Shown one piece after another: positions 50,885 to 59,571 of a stretch of DNA of 64,000 nucleotides. Below the pieces are notes generated by a model. That model was not told the origin of the DNA, did no database searches, and worked only from the letters and a program-made list of their open reading frames with translations. The position numbers were made by a program, and so were the translations under genes. The stretch is from Phycisphaerales bacterium UBA7800 (lineage in GTDB: Bacteria > Planctomycetota > Phycisphaerae > Phycisphaerales > Phycisphaeraceae), in the NCBI GenBank assembly GCA_002480565.1, contig DLCK01000092.1:7829-71828 (forward strand), given 5' to 3'. Each line of letters opens with the position of its first letter. Position 1 is the first letter of the stretch.

Positions 50885-52104
50885 GTAGTTACATCATCGA
50901 TCTTGCCAAGCCCGAATTCTGGGTGACGTTTCTAGCTGCGGTTATACTGCTGGCGCCGATGGCCAACGGTCAGTTTCGCAGTCTGCGTTTTGCGTTGATC
51001 AATCTGGGTTTTCTGACCGCATTACTCGGATTCACCGGTGGCGGTGTGATCCTTGCCGGCTGCGTGGTGGCATGGTTATTGACCGTTGCCATCAAGAACA
51101 AACAACTTCGCCCGGTCTTCTCAACGGTCGCCCTGCTGCTGTGCATCGCCCTGTTTTTGTTGCATAAGATCCATGGCATTGGCGAAGCGATTCGTCTGCA
51201 AGGTGCAGCCCCGATTCTCTCACTGATTGCTTTTTCGTATGTCTGTCTGCGTCTAATCGATATGTATCGGAGTCTCTGGGAGGAGCGTTTGCCGTTCCCG
51301 AGTTTGATTCAGACGATCAACTACTGCCTGCCGTTTCATATGATGGCTGCGGGTCCTATCCAGTCTTACGAAGAGTTCATCACTCAACCCGACCTGCCGC
51401 GTCCCGTCGAATCTCGCCAGGTACTTCGTGGCTTTGAACGTCTTGCCTTTGGTGTGTTCAAAAAATTCGTCTTAGCCTTTGTGATCCAGAAAATTTTTCT
51501 TACCGACTTTACCGCAGGCAACGGTTATTGGGCACTCGAAGCACAGATGTTTTTCATCTGGTTGTACATCGACTTCTCTGCTTACAGTGATATCGCCGTG
51601 GGCATCGGTCGAATCATCGGCGTGCAGACCCCTGAAAACTTCAATCGACCTTACCTTGCCCGTAACATCACCGTCTTCTGGGAACGCTGGCACATTTCAC
51701 TGTCCATGTGGATTCGCCGGAACCTGTTTTACCCAACGCAAATCGCAGCGCTACGCGTCACTGGCAATCGCTGGCCGATGTGGTGCGCCTCGGTTGCGTT
51801 TATGGTGTCCTTCCTGCTGTGCGGACTCTGGCATGGTATCGCCTGGAACTTTGTCGTCTGGGGCGTCATGCATGCATCGGGTTTGATCATCGTCAACCTG
51901 TATAAAAAACGACTCTCCAAAAAGCTCAAAGCCAAGGGTGTCAAAAAATATATGGCCAACCCCTACATCAAAGTCGTGGCGATGGCCATCACCTTTGAAT
52001 GGGTCGCAATCAGTCACTTGACCTTCTTCTTCCGGACTCCGGAAATGATGCAGGGCTTTTACTGGTTGGTCAATTTAGTGACCGGCGGAGGTAGCGGACA
52101 ATGA
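50881..52104 (+). CDS. MBOAT-family membrane O-acyltransferase (AlgI/DltB-like)
   Basis: The 407-residue protein has about ten membrane spans and the MBOAT hallmarks: FWERWHISLSMWIRRNLFYP (His271 region) and LLCGLWHGIAWNFVVWGVMH, with His318 as the expected catalytic residue. YLARNITVFWERW, FSAYSDIAVGIGRIIG and AAGPIQSYEEF are also standard. Family knowledge: AlgI moves acetyl groups to alginate, and DltB moves D-alanine from its carrier protein across the membrane to teichoic acid. The carrier protein, DltX-like peptide and SGNH protein in this operon favour DltB-like use of an ACP donor. It overlaps both neighbours by ATGA. Confidence 0.95.
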   Translation: MSSYIIDLAKPEFWVTFLAAVILLAPMANGQFRSLRFALINLGFLTALLGFTGGGVILAGCVVAWLLTVAIKNKQLRPVFSTVALLLCIALFLLHKIHGIGEAIRLQGAAPILSLIAFSYVCLRLIDMYRSLWEERLPFPSLIQTINYCLPFHMMAAGPIQSYEEFITQPDLPRPVESRQVLRGFERLAFGVFKKFVLAFVIQKIFLTDFTAGNGYWALEAQMFFIWLYIDFSAYSDIAVGIGRIIGVQTPENFNRPYLARNITVFWERWHISLSMWIRRNLFYPTQIAALRVTGNRWPMWCASVAFMVSFLLCGLWHGIAWNFVVWGVMHASGLIIVNLYKKRLSKKLKAKGVKKYMANPYIKVVAMAITFEWVAISHLTFFFRTPEMMQGFYWLVNLVTGGGSGQ

Positions 52105-52256
52105 AAATGATCCATTGCATCAAACGTTGGCTTAGCCCCGTGCAGGACATGCCTGCGTGGTTGTACTATCTGAAGCTCATCACGGTGATCCTCATGTTCA
52201 TGCTCGCATACTGCATGGCACAGCAGGACAATCCGTTTTTCTATCAGGCGTTTTAA
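52101..52256 (+). CDS. 51-residue DltX-like membrane peptide ending FFYQAF
   Basis: This small gene starts with ATG overlapping the MBOAT stop (ATGA) and ends 2 bases before the SGNH gene, so its place in the operon is tight. The peptide has a basic N-terminus (KMIHCIKRW), one membrane span (about residues 20-40, LYYLKLITVILMFMLAY) and the end DNPFFYQAF. The last six residues fit F-x-Y-x-x-F (Phe46, Tyr48, Phe51). That motif ends DltX, the similar-sized peptide of the Gram-positive dlt operon, where the Tyr is thought to carry the acyl group between DltB and DltD. Length, membrane layout, gene order and C-terminal motif all agree. I read it as the acyl relay of this system. Sequence similarity outside the motif is not testable here. 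Confidence 0.85.
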   Translation: MKMIHCIKRWLSPVQDMPAWLYYLKLITVILMFMLAYCMAQQDNPFFYQAF

Positions 52257-52258
52257 TC

Positions 52259-53401
52259 ATGACCGACAACAGTCCTCAAACTCCTCAAGCACCTGAAGCG
52301 CTCACCGCTACAATGCGCATCACTGCTATTGTGCGCGTACTCACAGGCCTGATGGTCATGGCGTTGATCGTTAACATCATCCTGAATGTCAGTTCGACGC
52401 TTTGGCCGAACTGGATCCCGGAGAAAATGTCCGGCGCCGGATTTCAAAAAGACATTACGCAGCGCGTCCATGCAGCGGAGAAAGCCTTCACTTCAAACGC
52501 TCAATTGCAAAACCAAAAACTATGCGTCTTTTTAGGGCTTTCCAGTCAACGTGAATCGGTGGACCTGGCCACACTCACTGACATTGATGGCATTGATGCC
52601 AAATACCTTGGACTCTGCGGCGCAGGTTTGAGTATGGCAACGATGACCCAGCAAAGCAGCGCACTATTTGACAGTAACCTCAATCCACAACTGGCAATCA
52701 TTGGTATCAATCTGTATCACCAGGTTGACCCACTGGTCATCGCCAAGTTAAAACAGGCTGACGCTCCGGTGGTAACCAAGACGGGCTTGCCAATCATCAC
52801 ACCGCTGCTCAAAGGTGACATCCGCAAGACATGGCATCAAACGCGACAACGGATATGGGTCTATCAACGCCGACGTGATGTCAATACCGTTTTGACAGAA
52901 AATCTTGCAGCCATCAACACCCAAATGCTCAATCTTTTTGGAACATCCTCCAGCAGTGGTTCGGATGAAGTAACAAGTCCATGGCGTGAAATGATCCGCA
53001 TTGATGGCCCGGAAAAAGCATCCAAAGCAACCTACAAAGCACAAACTCAAAGCTACGCAAACCGCGGACTCTTTGATGTTGCGTCTTATGAACCGCAGTT
53101 AATTACCCAGGAAGAAAAAGCCTTAAACGATATCATCCGCGAATTGCAACAACGAGGCAGTACCGTCGTAATCATGCTCATGCCTGAGTACAGTTCGCTG
53201 CGCGAGTCGGTTCCTGCGGTTGCGATGCAGCGCCTGGCAGAAAACCTTCAAACCACTTTTGGAGACACTGCCCCAGAGGTCATTGATATGCGTGACGCAC
53301 TTGGTGATGACAAATTCACAGACATCTCGCATGTGAATTCATCAGGTCGAATGGCGTACAGCAAGTTGATTGCGCCGATGCTGGTTAAGTGGATGCAGTG
53401 A
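52259..53401 (+). CDS. Membrane-anchored SGNH/DltD-like acyltransferase or esterase
   Basis: From the ATG at 52259 the protein has 380 residues; an earlier in-frame start at 52157 lies inside the small peptide gene and is rejected. It has a short cytoplasmic N-terminus, one membrane span (about 25-45, VLTGLMVMALIVNIILNV) and a large extracytoplasmic domain. CVFLGLSSQRES (Ser95/Ser96) fits SGNH block I and DISHVNSSGR gives the Asp355-x-x-His358 pair of block V. This is the topology and active-site order of DltD, and also of AlgJ/AlgX-type proteins. It is the last gene of the operon, after the DltX-like peptide, and probably transfers the acyl group to the final polymer outside the membrane. 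A repeat-type hairpin follows the stop. Confidence 0.8.
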   Translation: MTDNSPQTPQAPEALTATMRITAIVRVLTGLMVMALIVNIILNVSSTLWPNWIPEKMSGAGFQKDITQRVHAAEKAFTSNAQLQNQKLCVFLGLSSQRESVDLATLTDIDGIDAKYLGLCGAGLSMATMTQQSSALFDSNLNPQLAIIGINLYHQVDPLVIAKLKQADAPVVTKTGLPIITPLLKGDIRKTWHQTRQRIWVYQRRRDVNTVLTENLAAINTQMLNLFGTSSSSGSDEVTSPWREMIRIDGPEKASKATYKAQTQSYANRGLFDVASYEPQLITQEEKALNDIIRELQQRGSTVVIMLMPEYSSLRESVPAVAMQRLAENLQTTFGDTAPEVIDMRDALGDDKFTDISHVNSSGRMAYSKLIAPMLVKWMQ

Positions 53402-53409
53402 GTTTATAC

Positions 53410-53438
53410 CCCCGGGGACTCAAGTCCCACGGGCTTTA
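53410..53438. repeat. 29-bp palindromic element, copy 1 (terminator-like)
   Basis: A 29-base string starting CCCCGGGGACTCAAGTCCC and ending CGGGCTTTA lies between the convergent SGNH and RND genes. GGGACT pairs with AGTCCC and the outer CCCG with CGGG. The identical 29 bases occur at 61761-61789. In this copy T-rich sequence follows on the plus strand, so it can end the acylation operon. The perfect match between two distant sites suggests a dispersed element. Confidence 0.85.
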
Positions 53439-53445
53439 TTTGAAT

Positions 53446-56226
53446 TCAATTGCGTTTGGATCGGATGCGTTGGGTTAGCACTAACCATGCGGGCATGACC
53501 GTCCAACAACTAATCAGCGTCAAGATCAATCCCAGACTCACCACAAAACCAAGACTGCGAATCCCACGGTGTTGGGCGAGCATCATGCAGGCAAAACCGA
53601 TGACCGTGGTCAACGTGGTGATGGTGATCCCCTTGCCTGTTGCCTGCGTGAGTCCGGGGGGATCGTCTTCGGGATGTTGACGATAGCGATGAAGCACATG
53701 CACGCCACTGTCCACCCCAATCCCAAACATCAATGGCAGGACAATGATGTTCGCAGGATTGACCTGCATACCCACCAGCTGCATGATCGCAAACGTCAAA
53801 CTAAATCCGATTGCCACCGGTAACATCGCAAGCAGCGCATCATGCACATTGCGAAAGTCGATAAGCACGATGATAAAAACGATCATCAATGCCAAAGCGC
53901 CAGCCTGAACATAGGCATCTCGGATGAGTTTACCTGACTGATAAATCTGCATCAGCACACCGGTGATCCTGGGGTCCACCGACTTGATCTGTTTGACAAA
54001 ACCAGGCAAAAATTCCGGCGCCAAAGGACTCTGCCCAACAGCGAGTTTGGGATAGACTTCCAAAGTCCATCTGCCCGATTGGTCGTGATACGCTCGCAAC
54101 AATTCCGCAGGCACATCCGAAGGGGTCAATGGTGAAGTGTCCAACACCGGAGCAACCTGCTTGGCAACTTGGATCTGCAATCCATTAAACCAGTGATTAA
54201 GCCGCCCCACGCGTTTAGGCAATGAATCAACCGGCCATTGAACCATATCGGAATTGAGTTTCACAACCGATTGCCCGACCCCGGCCAGGCGATCTTTAAT
54301 CTGCTTGGGCATTTTGAAAAGTGATGCACCATTGATGGCCAACTGCAAGGCTTGTAACTGGGTCTGGAGTTGTTCGACTTGCTTAGGCGTTACGGGTTTG
54401 TCATCGATTGGCTCAGGTGTCAGGCCGGTACCCAATTGGTTTTTGAGTTGGTTTAGCCGATTGATTTTGGCTTGTTCGTCAGGCGGGAAAAGCATGCCGA
54501 TGCCACCGAAATTGGGTTGTACGGTGTCGAGTTTGGCAAACTCGGTCATACGTTCTCGAGCTTGCTGCATATCCTTACAGACACTCACGCCAAAGTAGAT
54601 CGACTCGCCGCCATCGGTACTGATGCGTCGGGCCCAATTCATGGCTGGCGCGTTGACAGGTTGGAGTTTAAAAAGGTCATAATCAAACCGCACATGCGTG
54701 ATGGCAAAGTAGCTGGACACCGCAGTGAGTGACAAGGCAATGACCACCGTCAGCCAGGGATGTCGCGCAAAGGGTAATACCCAACGCGTATCAAAAAAAT
54801 GGAGTTTGCGATTTTCCATCGGCTTGAAATGTTCATGTCCGGGTTTGACCAGACGCAGCAATGCCGGATACACGCTGAACATCGCAAGCAGGCAGAGCAG
54901 CACACCGACACTGGCAATAAAGCCCATTTCTGCTACGCCGGTAAAGTCGGTGAGCAAGGTGGTCATGAATGCCGCAGCGGTGGTGCATGCCCCGGTGAGC
55001 ACTCCCGGCCCGGTGATGCGGAAGGTTTGAACCAGGGCATCGCGGAAACCTTCTTCACTGTCATCATGATCGTGACGCAGATTCTCAAAACTGGATTTAA
55101 GATGAATCGCAAAGTCGATCCCAAGGCCAAGCAAAATAACAGTGAAGACCACGCTGATCACCTGCAGGTGTCCAACGGTAATCGTAAGAATCCCAAACGA
55201 CCAGGCGATGGCGATGAACAGTGCAACCATCGCAAGCATCGGCCCACGGACACTGTGAAACGCGAGCATCAGCAAAATGGCAATAAGCACGGATGCGATG
55301 ATCGTAGCAAGCGTCGAGTCATGGGTGGCAATGGCGGTCTCCTCGCCTTCGACCACTTCGATACCAGTGAGTCCGGCTTGAAGGTCTTTGTAAGCTGAAG
55401 TCTCAAGCAAGTTGGTCAATTCAGATTGGATCGAGTCGATTGCACCTTTGAGTGCGTTGAGCTTACCTGACTCTTCGAGAGGGGTAATGCGAATGAAGTA
55501 AAGTCTGCCGTTGGGACTGGTGAGATATTGTTGTCTTTCGACCTGTGGTTTTATCTCATCCATTAAAGGGTTGGTTAAATCACTTTCGAGGACTTGGCCA
55601 TACGCTTTGATCAAGTCATCGAACTTGCTGATCTGTTTGACGGTGTCGTCAATTTCGATGTGTTGGGATTTGCTGTCTGTATTAATAGACGATGCTGATC
55701 TGCGGATATCACCAATGGCACGTGACAGAAGATCCGCAGGTGATTTAGCCTGTAGTAAAGACAGACTTTGCTCAACGTGCTGAAGCTGATTTTTGAATTG
55801 CTCACTTGGTGCCAATCGAATCGCTTTAGGTGAAAAGTCGGCAGTGTCCATCGTACTGGTCACATTCCCGACAAGTGGCAAGGCTTCGAGTCGCGGTGTC
55901 AATTCAGATACAAATTTTGCAGCCAAGCCAGATTTCACCCAGAACACGTCCGGAGAAACGGATTGGTTTTGTTCTGGTCCGGCATCGACCACCACGACCA
56001 AGTCACGTGAGCCGGGGAACTTGGTTTGCCAGTCGATGAAGACTTGGTTCCAAGGCAGGTCAGGTGAAATAAGGTCATTGCGATTGGGTTGGAACTGGAG
56101 TTTAAGTGCAGTCACCGTGATCGACGCGATAGCCAGGAGCACCGCCACCATGATGATGGTCTTGGGGCGATGTGCCACGAGTCTGGCCCATGCGCCGAGG
56201 AAGTAGTAGCGTCGATTTTTGACCAT
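53446..56226 (-). CDS. RND-superfamily MMPL transporter (HpnN-like)
   Basis: The 926-residue protein has the two-fold RND layout: a first membrane span (TIIMVAVLLAIASITVTAL), a large extracytoplasmic loop (about 45-290), five spans of a sterol-sensing/MMPL unit (ILLGLGIDFAIHLKSSFE), a second span and loop (about 470-760), then the second MMPL unit (LMFGIGVDSGVHVLHRYR). The repeated GIDFxxH/GVDSGVH motifs carry the Asp expected for proton coupling. The closest group is the hydrophobe/amphiphile exporter HAE3, including hopanoid transporter HpnN. Lipid or hopanoid export to the outer membrane is likely. The gene is monocistronic and converges with the acylation operon; no functional link is shown. 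Confidence 0.88.
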   Translation of the reverse strand: MVKNRRYYFLGAWARLVAHRPKTIIMVAVLLAIASITVTALKLQFQPNRNDLISPDLPWNQVFIDWQTKFPGSRDLVVVVDAGPEQNQSVSPDVFWVKSGLAAKFVSELTPRLEALPLVGNVTSTMDTADFSPKAIRLAPSEQFKNQLQHVEQSLSLLQAKSPADLLSRAIGDIRRSASSINTDSKSQHIEIDDTVKQISKFDDLIKAYGQVLESDLTNPLMDEIKPQVERQQYLTSPNGRLYFIRITPLEESGKLNALKGAIDSIQSELTNLLETSAYKDLQAGLTGIEVVEGEETAIATHDSTLATIIASVLIAILLMLAFHSVRGPMLAMVALFIAIAWSFGILTITVGHLQVISVVFTVILLGLGIDFAIHLKSSFENLRHDHDDSEEGFRDALVQTFRITGPGVLTGACTTAAAFMTTLLTDFTGVAEMGFIASVGVLLCLLAMFSVYPALLRLVKPGHEHFKPMENRKLHFFDTRWVLPFARHPWLTVVIALSLTAVSSYFAITHVRFDYDLFKLQPVNAPAMNWARRISTDGGESIYFGVSVCKDMQQARERMTEFAKLDTVQPNFGGIGMLFPPDEQAKINRLNQLKNQLGTGLTPEPIDDKPVTPKQVEQLQTQLQALQLAINGASLFKMPKQIKDRLAGVGQSVVKLNSDMVQWPVDSLPKRVGRLNHWFNGLQIQVAKQVAPVLDTSPLTPSDVPAELLRAYHDQSGRWTLEVYPKLAVGQSPLAPEFLPGFVKQIKSVDPRITGVLMQIYQSGKLIRDAYVQAGALALMIVFIIVLIDFRNVHDALLAMLPVAIGFSLTFAIMQLVGMQVNPANIIVLPLMFGIGVDSGVHVLHRYRQHPEDDPPGLTQATGKGITITTLTTVIGFACMMLAQHRGIRSLGFVVSLGLILTLISCWTVMPAWLVLTQRIRSKRN

Positions 56227-56634
56227 AGAGAGAAAATCGTATGTTGAAGTGGATGATGAAACAAGCTTGTGGCTGAATTTGAGCTTCGCTCAATCCCGGC
56301 TCGCTATGGCAAAAAAAACGTACTTGCGTTTACCCTGTTTCCATCATCATGAGCAAACGGATGTAGACGTTTGTGTCTTTACGAGCCGTCACGTGTCGCG
56401 ACGAAATCCGTAGCTGGGAGATTCATTCGTCAACTGCGCTAATCGTTAGCCGACGGTCCATATTATCAGACCCAATTCACCGAGCCCCCATACCTTTGAA
56501 ACACAACTTTCGAATACTCCAACTCCTTTAATTGACAATCAGATATAAGCTCCATGGCAAATAGGTATCCCGACAAAGGCAAAAGAGACTTTTTCTGTTA
56601 AGATGCTTGCAACCGGGATCAAGGACAACGGGTA
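56227..56634. other. Intergenic region upstream of the ECF sigma operon
   Basis: This 408-base gap between divergent genes has no convincing coding region. A TTGACA lies at 56532 and a TAAGAT at 56599. Neither forms a well-spaced sigma-70 pair, so the sigma operon may use its own ECF promoter. A 64-codon open frame across the left side lacks a ribosome site and family features. Confidence 0.45.
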
Positions 56635-57255
56635 ATGAATGACGTGGAGCCATTAAAGCTGACCGAACGAAAGAAAGCGGCCGGTCAACAGGAGCATCGG
56701 GATGATGCCCAACTTGCCAGGCTGATCGCAGAAGGCGACCGAGCTGCGGCTGGCGAGTTAATCGAGCGCTACCAGGCACCGGTGCGTTCGTTTCTGCTGA
56801 AGCTCAGTGGTAATGCCGATGTGGCTGACGATATTGCACAGGAAACTTTTGTCCGCGTTCTCAAATATGCCAAGCGTTATGATCCTCAATTCAAGATGAT
56901 CACTTGGCTGCTGACCATTGCACGGAGACTTTGGCTTAATCATCTGAGGCGTAAAGACAACCAGACGCACAATACCAGTTATGAGCAGATGTCCGAAAAG
57001 GCATCTGGCCCGGACATGACACTTCAGAGAGAAGACCAGTTGGAACACACCCGCAAGCTGCTAAGCGATGCCATGACGCATCTGACCGAACCGCAGCGGA
57101 CGGCCTTGGTCTTGTTTCATCAACAGGAATTACCGGTGGGAGAAGTGGCCAAGGTCATGAAAATGCCCGAAGGCACTGTTAAAAGTCATCTTCACCGCGC
57201 ACGGGCGGCTTTAAGGAAGATACTGCAACCCAACGTGGAGGTTATCGAGTCGTGA
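56635..57255 (+). CDS. ECF-type RNA polymerase sigma factor
   Basis: The 206-residue protein has the two sigma-70 domains of ECF factors. Region 2 includes AGELIERYQAPVRSFLLKLSGN, ADDIAQETFVRVLKYAKRYD (split at helix border) and TWLLTIARRLWLNHLRRKD. Region 4 includes LTEPQRTALVLFHQQELPVGEVAKVM and the recognition helix MPEGTVKSHLHRARAALRKIL. An extra N-terminal segment of about 30 charged residues precedes region 2. It is translationally coupled (GTGA overlap) to an anti-sigma-like membrane protein and followed by a secreted protein, so it probably answers an envelope signal. Target promoters are unknown. Confidence 0.95.
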   Translation: MNDVEPLKLTERKKAAGQQEHRDDAQLARLIAEGDRAAAGELIERYQAPVRSFLLKLSGNADVADDIAQETFVRVLKYAKRYDPQFKMITWLLTIARRLWLNHLRRKDNQTHNTSYEQMSEKASGPDMTLQREDQLEHTRKLLSDAMTHLTEPQRTALVLFHQQELPVGEVAKVMKMPEGTVKSHLHRARAALRKILQPNVEVIES

Positions 57256-57821
57256 ATCAACACCAGAACATCGAACACTTATGGGACGCTTACCGCGATG
57301 GTGACATCACCGCGGAAGATAAAGCCCTGTTCGAACAATATCTCGCTGATCACCCCGATGAGCAAGCTCTCTTTGACGCTGAGACGCAGTGGCTTGACTC
57401 GTTGCATGACCAACCGGTCACCAGTTCCGCCCCGATGCTGTCAATTGCTCAAACCCAACCTGCCAACCGCGCCTTTGCGGCTGCGGTGTTGGATCACTGG
57501 GATGATGCGTCCCGCCCGGTGCTTGCGAAAATCCACTGGAAGTCCGCTGCGTTTTCCGCAGGCTGGCTCGTGGCTGCAGCCGCCATTGCCATTGCCATGT
57601 GGGTCAACGCACCTGACGCAACCCTTCCCAACAATGATGCCGGCCCGCAAATCGCCCATCGCCCCCAACCACGTAGTCATCCATTGACCTCATTGGTGCA
57701 GGACATGGATCGAACCTACGACGAACAGCCGACCAATGTCTTTGCGGCCTTTGGCTCGATGATGAGTCTGAGCAATGTGGAAGTCACCCCGATTCAACCA
57801 GCAAGCTATCAGGAGCGTTGA
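57252..57821 (+). CDS. Anti-sigma-factor-like single-span membrane protein
   Basis: The 189-residue protein starts with GTG overlapping the sigma stop. Its N-terminus (HLWDAYRDGDITAEDKALFEQYLADHP) has the helical pattern of anti-sigma domains that bind ECF factors, but it lacks the zinc-binding H-x3-C-x2-C motif. One membrane span lies at about residues 98-117 (AGWLVAAAAIAIAMWV). The remaining 70 residues are outside and rich in Pro, Asn and His. Position after the sigma gene is the main evidence for its role in holding the sigma factor inactive at the membrane. Confidence 0.75.
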   Translation: MNQHQNIEHLWDAYRDGDITAEDKALFEQYLADHPDEQALFDAETQWLDSLHDQPVTSSAPMLSIAQTQPANRAFAAAVLDHWDDASRPVLAKIHWKSAAFSAGWLVAAAAIAIAMWVNAPDATLPNNDAGPQIAHRPQPRSHPLTSLVQDMDRTYDEQPTNVFAAFGSMMSLSNVEVTPIQPASYQER

Positions 57822-57824
57822 TTG

Positions 57825-59438
57825 ATGTCGATGAGTGGTCTAGTCCTGATTCTTACCAGTTGGATGGCAGTCGCCGCTGCCCCGCCCCACGAGGCATCAC
57901 TCACACGTGAACCTTTTGGCCAATGGATCCCCGCCGACACGGCTGTGGTCGTGGAAGTCACCGACGCAGGTCAATGGTCTGGGGACTTTGGTGACAACCA
58001 ACTCGGGCAAATCCTCCTGCGATTCTCACCAGCGAATCGCTTTTTCCGTGGCTGGCGTCGCATGCAGCAAATGCTCGACCAGACCAGCGCTCAAATGGTC
58101 GACAACTACTTTGGCAAGTCCGTTGTCCTCCTGGCTGCACATACCAGTCCCGGCTCGCCGATGGTCATCGCTTCACGTTTAGCCAACCGCCAAAAAGCAG
58201 CCGAGCTGATTGAAAAGTTCGAACTTCAAGAACGCGAAGTCTATGCTGACCATCACATTTATCAGACTCCTGATGGTGGTGCGATTCTCTCGGTGCATGA
58301 CACCACCCCGACCATCATCCTCACCTCAGAACGCAACACGCCTTACCTTAAGCGACTCATTGATGCAGCCGAAACTGAGCCACTGCTCAAGGATGATCAA
58401 GCCTTCGTGCAATTCCTTGCATCATCTCCTCAAAACAGCGTGCTCAAAGGCTATATCCGTGTAGACCATGAAGATGCCAAGCACAGTTTTTTTGTCACCC
58501 ATTCAGACGATGCAATCCGCGGGCACTACGTGGGCAAGATGCCTCAGATGATGCAGGTGCTCTCGCAATTGGGTTCCGACAAGCCGCATCGCTTTGGTCC
58601 CCTGCCACCTGACTGCATGGCAGCGGTCTCCGTGAACCTCAGCAATTCGCATCCCAATACCGTTACTTTCATCGACAAAATCCTGGCTCCCAAATCATTC
58701 CTAAATGACGTCCAACCCAAACTCGGCCAATCAATGGTTCTGTTTCTCAACAAACCCCAGCAGGCCCAGATGATCCCGTCCGTAGGATTGGCAATCCAGA
58801 TGAAAGACACCAACCTGGCGTCGGACATGGACACCTTCATGAAAAACGTGATGGTCGTCAGCAGCATGTCACTGGAAAAACGTCGCCCCCCCGGAAGTCC
58901 CGAAAGCCCCGAAAGTCCTGACAATCAACCACCGCCCCCCCCCGTCCAACCCTTACTGGTCAAACACAATCAAACCGCGTACCGCACCGCACCAGTTGCG
59001 AACATCAAAATGATTCAGCAAGGCATGACTGTCATCACACCCATCCAACTGAGTTGGGGGCGCATCAACAATTGGTACGTGGTGAGTTCCGACAAGGAAA
59101 CGTTCTGTCAATGCGTGGACAATCCTGCTGAAAAGGCTTCGCTGATCCAGCAAGTTGCAGACAAAAATCCGCAGGCCAATCCCGGCCAACCCATCGCCCA
59201 ATTGCAGATCAAACCGCAAATTTTTGCCCAACACCTTCAGCGTTTTGGTAAAGATCAAGTCATCGAAAAATCATCCCCACGTCCGGGCAGTCGACGCTTC
59301 TATCGCCAAAGCCCCATCAACATCAACGACCTGTGCAAAGCACTCAACCAATTCGCCAGTATGAAGGTGGACGTCTACCGCGATGCTCAGAATCAAATGG
59401 TGACTGAAGTTGAAATGATCAAGCAAGCTGCAGAGTAA
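57825..59438 (+). CDS. Secreted protein of unknown function in the sigma operon
   Basis: The 537-residue protein has a short signal peptide (LVLILTSWMAVAAA, residues about 6-20). The rest looks like a soluble extracytoplasmic protein with repeated alpha/beta units: ADTAVVVEVTDAGQW, then MVIASRLANRQKAAELIEKF, then TIILTSERNTPYLKRLIDAA. A Pro-rich linker (about 345-370, PPGSPESPESPDNQPPPPP) divides it. The pattern is somewhat like DUF3352-type proteins, but I do not assign it. AGGAG precedes the ATG at 57825. It follows the anti-sigma-like gene within a few bases and may sense or respond to the envelope condition that controls the sigma factor. Confidence 0.65.
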   Translation: MSMSGLVLILTSWMAVAAAPPHEASLTREPFGQWIPADTAVVVEVTDAGQWSGDFGDNQLGQILLRFSPANRFFRGWRRMQQMLDQTSAQMVDNYFGKSVVLLAAHTSPGSPMVIASRLANRQKAAELIEKFELQEREVYADHHIYQTPDGGAILSVHDTTPTIILTSERNTPYLKRLIDAAETEPLLKDDQAFVQFLASSPQNSVLKGYIRVDHEDAKHSFFVTHSDDAIRGHYVGKMPQMMQVLSQLGSDKPHRFGPLPPDCMAAVSVNLSNSHPNTVTFIDKILAPKSFLNDVQPKLGQSMVLFLNKPQQAQMIPSVGLAIQMKDTNLASDMDTFMKNVMVVSSMSLEKRRPPGSPESPESPDNQPPPPPVQPLLVKHNQTAYRTAPVANIKMIQQGMTVITPIQLSWGRINNWYVVSSDKETFCQCVDNPAEKASLIQQVADKNPQANPGQPIAQLQIKPQIFAQHLQRFGKDQVIEKSSPRPGSRRFYRQSPININDLCKALNQFASMKVDVYRDAQNQMVTEVEMIKQAAE

Positions 59439-59571
59439 GTTCGTTTTGAGTTGTGAAAATTAGCTTGTACTGATCAGATCATGCTCTAGCTGCGACACTG
59501 CGTGTCGCTGATCTTTGTGACACATATTATCACAGCTATTGCGGCTGCAGATGCTGAGAATCAGTCGCGCA

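Noticed and set aside
52157..52258. An extended start for the SGNH protein
   Set aside because: The extension lies inside the 51-residue DltX-like gene; the ATG at 52259 directly follows that gene and gives a proper membrane anchor.
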